A stretch of DNA of 64,000 nt from Byssochlamys sp. IMV 00236 (taxonomy: Eukaryota > Ascomycota > Eurotiomycetes > Eurotiales > Thermoascaceae). The position numbers and the translations under genes are program-made. Shown here in pieces: positions 57,675 to 64,000 of this stretch. Below the pieces are notes generated by a model, which saw only the letters and a list, made by a program, of their open reading frames with translations, ran no database searches and was not told the DNA's origin. Numbering within the stretch: position 1 is the stretch's first letter; each line of letters begins with the position of its first letter. The DNA lies in contig MSJH02000666.1 of the NCBI GenBank assembly GCA_001931875.2, forward strand, positions 186,001 through 250,000, in the 5' to 3' direction.

Positions 57675-59289
57675 ACCTGAGGTACTGTCAACTATCTAAC
57701 AGCAGATAGTAGTAGCAAAGAATTAGTTACTGGTGTTGATGAGGTATCAGTGGAGCGATGCTGGCTCTCATGGCTGGCTGACAGTGCCAAGCATAGTAAG
57801 GCCCAAAAAGAGTAACGATCTCGATTGTGTGCGAACCGCCCGGATAGGGATCCGAGGTAATCATATTTCGCAGAATGACACCCCAACAAGTCAACAATAA
57901 CAATAATTGAGCTCGATTGTTGCTTGCCAGCATGTCCAGTGGGTCTAACAGACTTGCTGCTCTGGTATGCAGTTGTCTGCCAATGAATCGATGGTGCACC
58001 CCTCATTGAGGCCTGCGATCTTGACGCTAGGTAGGGATCGTTTCAGCGGATGACAGATCTGCCTCGAAGAAGTTCGGGAATATTGCATGAGCCACTCTAG
58101 TCACAAGCCACTTATGTATTACAATACCATTACCGCGGCATCCCGAGGTATATTTCAGCGCAAGACGGCTGTTGTTTTAATATTACCATTATGATGATTC
58201 TCGGTAAATTACGCCCTCCAGTCGAGTGCTCTGTATTATTCACACAGCAATGATGGTAAACTTATCCCTCCCTGTTTGTCAGGTTCCCGTACGAGGTCCA
58301 AGTGTCGTAAACACGCCCGAATTCGAAAGAGCTGAAACCCATAGGGCCCAAACGCCTCTAGGACTACTAACTACGCTCAGTCCTCAAAAGAGTACACTAC
58401 TTTCGGCTCCTAAAACAACCATTTCCACATGGATAGATGGGATGTACAGTACAACCTAAGCAGGGGTGTATGGCTGACGGCGTGTCACTTAGACTAGACT
58501 GACGGAGTGGCCGACAGTGTCATGGCCGGACAAATTCTTACAGAAGACCCAGCAGACAAGACCCAGAAGACCCAGAGTGCCAGACGCCCCGGGTTAATAT
58601 AAATTACGGGGAGCGTGTAAGAAATAATACAGTTCCCGGCGAATTTCTGGATACATAGTTACCTTATGCCGTGCTCGTACCAACTCGGGCTAGGATCCCC
58701 ACGATCTGGCGATAACTACTGTACCAATTGTACTATTCTAGCAGCAGGGTCACTACTACTAGTAGTATGGTAGTAAGTTACCACCTTACCACCCTGGCCC
58801 GTACCAGATGGATCCGAAAAGCAGAGGCCGGAATACCCTTTTGTTACGCTAATCTGGGGGCCCATCGAGCCCTTTTTCCGCCAACCCGCGAAACCCACTT
58901 GTGTCCACTCTATCCCATGGCGGCTGCATTATTATCGCGAACAGCCACACCCTAGCTACAATGATTTGATATACCTTACCCACTCTGTTTGCTGAGAGCT
59001 GTCAGGCCGAAGATCTGAGATCTGGAATTGTTTCCCCATAGCGTGGTACGACGAAGCGTTAGTCTCCTCCCGCTGCATCCTCCCAAGGGATCCTCTCGTG
59101 TGCATATCTACTCGACGCCTGCTCCTCTGAATTCCATATATTCTTCCAGACTTCCACCCCGACAAATCCTTTCTTCCAGACATCCTTCTAGACTCCCACT
59201 TCCCTGCAGACTATTTGTCACTTCAACTCCATCCCATCTATCCATCTCTACACTCGAAGTGAATTCTCTGTCCATACCATACATTCTTG

Positions 59290-59295
59290 ATGTAA
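59290..59295 (+). promoter_or_regulatory. Start-stop upstream ORF (ATGTAA) in the flbD leader
   Basis: ATG immediately followed by TAA, 187 nt before the flbD start codon. If the flbD transcript includes this site it would be a minimal uORF. The same bases read GTAAGC and could instead be a 5' UTR intron donor, which would remove the uORF. Confidence 0.35.
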
Positions 59296-59476
59296 GCTCG
59301 AACTTGCCTTGGCCCTCCTCTACCCCTCCCTGCTCGGGCAATCCCAGCGCATTCTGGTTCGCCTGGAGACATTGCCAGAAGTTCGCCACTACTGGAGGTG
59401 GTGTCTACACCCTTGGACAAAGTGCTAATAAACATCCAGCTCCAATCTAGAAACCCTACAAGTCAAACTCATAGCT

Positions 59477-60448
59477 ATGGCTCCCGCACACCGTCGTGGG
59501 CCTTGGGTCCCTGAAGAGGACCAGGCACTTCTGCAGCTGGTGCGCGAACAAGGACCCAACAACTGGGTTCGCATTTCCCAGCACATGCGCTACCGCTCGC
59601 CCAAGCAATGCAGAGAGAGATTCCACCAGAACCTGAAGCCCTCTCTGAACCACGAGCCCATCTCCAACGAGGAAGGACTGATGATTGAGCGCATGGTCAA
59701 CGAGATGGGCAAGCGCTGGGCTGAGATCGCCCGACGATTGGGCAACCGCAGCGATAACGCAGTCAAGAACTGGTGGAATGGCAGCATGAACCGCAAGAGG
59801 AGAGGAGTCCCTGTCTCTGCCTCCCGAACATACAGTGGCAGAATCGAAGCGCCCTACCCTCGTGCCTCGATGCGCAGCCCGCGTCTGTCTTGGACGACTT
59901 CTCCCAAGATTAACATTGACTCTGCCTCGGTCAACCTCTCGCCTATCCCCTCGGGTGCTTCTTCGCCCTCCTACGAGAGGAGAGAGTCTACCGTCATGGA
60001 CAACCCGCGCCGCCTGTCGCCTATCTTCACCTTCCCGGCTTCTGCCCGTCCGATCGAGCCATCCATGACCTCACCAGCATTCTCTGAGGCATCAAGCACC
60101 GCACCATCGATGGTTTCTGACCGCAGTTCCATCTCTTCCGCTTCGCCCCGCACTCTTCCCTCCCCGCAGCTCCTGCCCCTTCCTGTCGACACCCGCTCCA
60201 GCTATGGAGAGCTACGAAGGGGCAGCCTGCCTGCTTTGCAATTCCGCGACGAACACACCAAGACGGCGGAGCAATGGGCAGACGCACCGTTGTTCCCGCG
60301 CTGGGGACCTAGCTTGCCATCGCCCGTCACTCACCAGCGCTCTAGCTCGCTATCGAATTCCTGGACCGGACCTTCGGAGGAGCCTCGATGTGGAGCCGCC
60401 GCCCCGAGTCGGGACTCACGCATGGGTCTCGATTCATTGCTGAATTGA
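59477..60448 (+). CDS. flbD: Myb-type conidiation regulator FlbD
   Basis: A single exon encodes 323 aa, close to the length of Aspergillus FlbD. Two Myb repeats fill the first 110 residues. R2 starts RRGPWVPEEDQALLQLVREQ and continues to the PKQCRERFHQNLKPSLNHEP linker. R3 follows with RMVNEMGKRWAEIARRLGNR and SDNAVKNWWNGSMNRKRRG. Tryptophan and cysteine positions fit an R2R3 Myb DNA-binding domain. The rest is Ser/Pro-rich and disordered, with SPRLSWTTSP and the C-terminal end RMGLDSLLN. In A. nidulans FlbD acts with FlbB upstream of brlA to start conidiophore development and also affects sexual development and secondary metabolism. The start is set by AGCTATGGC and the conserved RRGPW. Long non-coding flanks on both sides agree with a developmentally controlled gene. 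Confidence 0.95.
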   Translation: MAPAHRRGPWVPEEDQALLQLVREQGPNNWVRISQHMRYRSPKQCRERFHQNLKPSLNHEPISNEEGLMIERMVNEMGKRWAEIARRLGNRSDNAVKNWWNGSMNRKRRGVPVSASRTYSGRIEAPYPRASMRSPRLSWTTSPKINIDSASVNLSPIPSGASSPSYERRESTVMDNPRRLSPIFTFPASARPIEPSMTSPAFSEASSTAPSMVSDRSSISSASPRTLPSPQLLPLPVDTRSSYGELRRGSLPALQFRDEHTKTAEQWADAPLFPRWGPSLPSPVTHQRSSSLSNSWTGPSEEPRCGAAAPSRDSRMGLDSLLN

Positions 60449-61118
60449 TTTCCAATTGGGTCTTCTTTTACACGGCGTTCTAAATGGGGTCTGGCCTGGA
60501 GGGAGTTAACTCACTGTCCCGCATATATTGGTGGTATGATTATGATTAAACTCGGGAGGTCTCGGTGTCTGATCATTAGCCCGTTGGTACATATTTTCTG
60601 TGTCTGGATATATACTGTATAGGTCTTGGAAAAAAGGACCTCGAATACCCCAGTCTATATTGTTGTCGCGAGCGAATATCTGTCTGGTTCCAAGATTGTT
60701 GGAACCATGATGTCTAATCTGTGCTACCTGGTTGCCTCTTATATTGAGCCCAGTTTGTGCACAGTTATTACTATATTTCCTATGTCTATTTCCTATGTTT
60801 ATTTCTGTCCGATGTCCTTGTTTGCAAAAGCGCTTCTTGACTCGAATACCCTGTAACGTCTTTTTTGTTCCTTGGCCTCGCCAGGACATTGTACCAATAG
60901 CATTATTATGAAACCAAATATAACCTAACATACATTATCATGATTACTTGTCCTGGAACATCTGCAGTAGAATTTCCCACCGTTCCGACTTTCCAAATGT
61001 ATCTCCTGTTGATTTTGCGGTGTACAGTGTTAAGAGTCGAGTAAGCCGTTTAAACCCAAAGGCATGGCGATGCGGCAGGTCAACACGAGCCCCGAAGCAA
61101 GGGATGGTGGGAGGCAAA

Positions 61119-61138
61119 NNNNNNNNNNNNNNNNNNNN
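61119..61138. other. Assembly gap (20 N)
   Basis: A short run of N next to an A-rich stretch. The sequence on either side is continuous in character; low complexity probably caused the break. Confidence 0.97.
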
Positions 61139-61602
61139 AAAAAAAAATCCCATGCCCCATTCACTCTACTTTCCAATCGGTCAGCGGATCCGATTTGTGC
61201 ATCGCAAAAAAGCCCATCTCTCTTATTTCCCCCCAGGCCCCAATCCAAAGAGAGACTGTAAGTAAGAGAGGAGAGCCCAGATCGCACGCTACGGAAGCAG
61301 GGTCTGAGGTGCAGCCTTCACCGCCCCCGATACTTAATCGACCTGCATTACGCTGCGGGCTGGGCTGCATGTACGTAGGTAACTATGTTTTCTCGTTGGT
61401 GAGAGGAAATATCTCTCACTTTTCGTTTCAAAGTCGATGTTTTAGTGAAGTGATCGCAAGTAAGTAAGTAATTATTCGTCATCATTAATTTTATTAATTA
61501 CAGTAGAGTACATTGGATTATAGTATTATTATTACACATGCAGATGGAAATGGTATCCGTGCCCCTCATCCCCTCATTAGTTAGTTACTGTAGTTGGTCT
61601 TT

Positions 61603-61648
61603 ACTCTACTCTACTCTACCTATGGCTGTGGCTATGGCTATGGCTATG
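61603..61648. repeat. Cluster of short tandem repeats: (ACTCT)n then (TATGGC)n
   Basis: Just over three ACTCT units (61603-61619) are followed directly by about four TATGGC-type hexamers (61621-61648). They lie 75 bp left of the transposon. Confidence 0.85.
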
Positions 61649-61723
61649 AACACACACTCTCAATAATATCTGCTTCTTCCCAGCCCCCAACTAAACTGGT
61701 AATAATATGCATTATTTACTTGG

Positions 61724-62015
61724 TACAGTAAACCCTGGCTATAACGAATCAATTCAGACACGCATTTTTGTTCGTTATAGCGTGTTTATTCGTTATAGCA
61801 CTCATACTGAAAATGGTATAGCGTGGGGATCTAGCCAATCAGAAGAGAGATTTCACGCTATAACGAATTTTTTTCAATTTTATATGGGCGCAGGGTAAGT
61901 GAAAATATTCGTTATACCATGATATAACGAATATTTAGGGAGCTCCTATTGGACGATAAAAGTGGGGCGACCCAGTTCGTTATAGCTAGGTTCGTTATAG
62001 AGAGGGTTTACTGTA
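61724..62015. mobile_element. Pogo/Tc1-mariner-type non-autonomous element (MITE)
   Basis: 292 bp including a TA at each end, the usual target-site duplication of Tc1/mariner-pogo elements. The terminal inverted repeats are about 25 bp with two mismatches. The left end is TACAGTAAACCCTGGCTATA followed by ACGAA. The right end, reverse-complemented, is TACAGTAAACCCTCTCTATA followed by ACGAA. CAGT...AACC(T/C)...TATAACGAA termini are typical of pogo/Tigger-like transposons. The interior has no transposase frame. Eight copies of the subterminal motif CTATAACGAA/TTCGTTATAG occur in both orientations (61739, 61771, 61789, 61858, 61908, 61922, 61976, 61991), two of them altered at the ends. Movement would need a transposase from elsewhere in the genome. 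Confidence 0.88.
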
Positions 62016-64000
62016 CTTACCATTGAATTTCATAAAGCGGGGGAAAGTCATGGCCCCGAACCCCCCGAATGCCCTGACCCCTCTTCAGTAGTAACCAGTA
62101 GTGACGCGCGGGCTAAGTAAGTAAGTAACGCTCCCGGAAAAAGGAGGCCATCTGTGCCGCACAGGTACAGGTGCTAGTTAGCTACAACCACTAGCCCTAC
62201 GTGAATAATTCCAAATGTCACGATTTAGTCTTAGAAGTGGTCGTTTTTGGGGTCTGTTCTGGTTTTTTGGGTTTGAGTTTAATTTGAATTGTTTATGGTT
62301 ATTATTATTATTTACCGTTGTTGTTTTTCACCCCCCACATCTTGACTTCGATTGAAATGAAAATGCATGGAAAAGTCGAGATAATCGTACCGATAGATAA
62401 AATCCGGTTTATCTCGTTAAGAATTTCCAACGCCTCCGATTTTTCTCTTCCGCTATCAGCGGAAGAGAGAGAAAGCCCTGGAAAGAGGGAAAGGAATCAA
62501 GAAAAAAAAGAAAAGGTCGATTTGTTCCAGGCTCAACACCGTTGGAACAACTTTTCAAGAGTGTCCCTAAATGAAACCGGCCATCTGACATTTACCACCC
62601 CTGCACGACTCTCGCCAACATGATCTTTTGACTGGCCTGTTGATTCTTAGCGGTTGTTAGTCAAGGCTAACGGTCCACTTGTCGGGTGGAGTTGAAGGCA
62701 TCGGCCCAGGGTGCAAAATCCACTTTCACTATCTATAAAAAAAGCCGTTGCGCAACTTTCGGCATAAAACAACGAGAGGGCGGGGAACGGAGCTTTCGTG
62801 CTACCGGGGTCTCCGAGTTTTGGGCGTTTACCAGGTCCATATGTCGCCTCTCGATCCCCCGTCGCTACATTGCCCTTCATCATCGCTTGTAAATTCTCTT
62901 GTCCATCGTTCTCTGAGCGGAGATGTGACTGGATCCGTGCCCCCTTTTGTTGTTCGTGGGATCTGGTTCTAGGTCAGTTTTAGTATTGCTACTAGAAAAG
63001 CGAGGTGATCTTGACCGCTGATTGGTCAATGAGCCGAGGTAAATCTTTTCCGCTCGCTGAGAATGGCCCATGGCGATTACAATCCCGTCTGCTAGTGGAT
63101 CATGGCTGGGATTACTGTAGAACAAGGAACGGAACATGTTGCCACGCCGTTAGACTGTATATAGAGTACTCTCTGGATCCAGAACGGATCGTCGACTGGT
63201 ACAGAGCCCAAGAGGTAACCAGGGCTCCAGAGAGGGGGCGGTGGAGAGAAGAAGAGTGCGATCAACGATCAATGCTCGGCTGGATGCTTATGCGACGCTG
63301 ACAGAGAGATAGAGACTGGAGAGGAAGTGTGGCAGAGTCCTGCGCTGTTCTCAAAGATTATGGGCCGGAATTGATGTTAGGCTCCACCCGTATGGAGGTA
63401 TACGTCTTTGAGTATATCGCTTATGTATTATTATTATTGCCAGACAATGAGGTCAACAGTTGACCGTTATGGGACGGCTGTTTCATATCGCTGTCGAAAC
63501 CACAGGACATTCTCGTTGGAAAGAAATAAATTACTTCCATTACCAAGTCATACTAGCGCCTGATCTGACCTGCTCTGATCCATGGACCGTCAGTCATGCG
63601 GTATCAGTACCATGTTAGACCGTACCTGTGATACGAGGTTCAACAGCGTAGAAAGACTCCCTCAGTCGTACTCATACCAAATCTCGTTTCCTCGCAGGGC
63701 TCTGCGTACCCGTCATGTCGGTGCCAACGCCCGGACGACAAGCTGAGGACCTGCGCCGCAGCGGTGGAATCCGTGATGGGGCGCCGGCGTGAGCAAAACA
63801 AGACGAACAGCGATGGACTTGCCCTTAGTCCTGGTCGCATCCGCTTTCTCGGGCTGCTGCTTGATCGACGGGGGAAGAAAGACGTTACGCCTCGCGCGAT
63901 GTTCTCGATATGGGTTAGCCCAGTCTTTCCGTGTGGTTTCGGTCGAACGGTGGGGGGCAGAACGGCAGTGAGAATTTGTCACGATGGAACTTAAAAACCA

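Larger units (their letters stand above)
50368..59476. other. 9-kb gene-poor region with coding-like blocks on the minus strand
   Basis: No gene here matches a family I know. Coding-like blocks occur at 52931-53606, 53642-53956 and 56160-57674 (minus), each listed separately. 50.4-52.8 and 54.4-56.1 kb show only short overlapping frames and A/T-rich strings. The TAA/ATA repeat at 55965-55983 and a CAGAAGACCCAG-type repeat at 58545-58575 are the only low-complexity items. The final kilobase (58.5-59.476 kb), rich in C and T, is likely the flbD promoter and leader. Confidence 0.4.
60449..64000. other. Gene-free tail with a MITE, simple repeats and a gap
   Basis: 3.5 kb without a supported gene. 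It contains the flbD 3' flank, an N gap, a cluster of short tandem repeats (61600-61650) and the transposon at 61724-62015. The remainder (62.1-64.0 kb) has short anonymous frames on both strands. An adjacent gene probably lies beyond the right edge. Confidence 0.45.

Noticed and set aside
59028..59450. 140-codon plus-strand frame in the flbD leader
   Set aside because: Pro/Ser-rich because the leader is C/T-rich. It has no ATG start (it opens with TTG) and no family.
61030..61287. Open frames crossing the N run at 61119-61138
   Set aside because: The frame across unknown bases has no meaning.
1..64000. CRISPR arrays, bacterial operons, rRNA genes or a natural-product gene cluster
   Set aside because: None is present: the DNA is eukaryotic and intron-bearing, no regularly spaced repeats occur, and no PKS, NRPS or terpene synthase core gene was seen.

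Overview
The window is nuclear DNA of a filamentous ascomycete, almost certainly Eurotiales and most like Aspergillus. The genes carry short GT-AG introns, mostly 45-90 nt. Recognisable genes include the Myb-type conidiation regulator flbD, a Bub2-type TBC protein, an NCBP3-like cap-binding protein, a Zn2Cys6 factor and three C2H2 factors. Two runs of N (33047-33119 and 61119-61138) show that it comes from a draft scaffold. I rebuilt exon structures by hand from splice sites and reading frame; no alignment or RNA data were available.

Layout. 1-9.9 kb is compact housekeeping DNA: the 3' part of a SET/MYND methyltransferase, bub2 (-), an EF-hand/myosin regulatory light chain-like gene (-), an Afi1/SPA polarity protein (+) and a GPI-anchored cell-surface protein (-). 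9.9-13.2 kb is gene-poor. 13.2-21.2 kb holds a Zn2Cys6 factor (+, 8 exons), pyridoxal kinase (+, with an 11-nt exon), dUTPase (-) and an APH-fold kinase (+). 21-36.8 kb is sparse and regulator-rich: three C2H2 proteins (24.1, 27.9 and 34.1 kb) separated by 2-4 kb of non-coding DNA, with a tandem duplication at 30.05 kb and an orphan exon at 34.8 kb. 36.8-50.4 kb is compact again: a small conserved protein, cystinosin-like PQ-loop transporter (-), cytochrome b561-like protein (+), ATP synthase delta (-), ribosomal protein L29 (+), a LisH-WD40 protein (-) and an NCBP3-like protein (-). 50.4-59.4 kb carries no gene I can name, but contains coding-like exons on the minus strand, best at 56.16-57.67 kb. 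flbD follows at 59.5 kb, then a non-coding tail with simple repeats and a pogo-type non-autonomous transposon (61724-62015).

The genes do not form one pathway or a metabolite cluster. Themes are basic metabolism and organelle function (pyridoxal phosphate, nucleotide pool, F1 ATPase, vacuolar cystine export), morphogenesis (Bub2, myosin light chain-like, Afi1/SPA, FlbD) and transcription or RNA factors. I found no convincing undescribed multi-gene system. The most notable items are the repeated ELFP peptide in the NCBP3-like protein, the uncharted multi-exon locus at 56-57.7 kb, the pogo-like MITE with eight copies of its own subterminal motif, and several extreme micro-exon gene structures.
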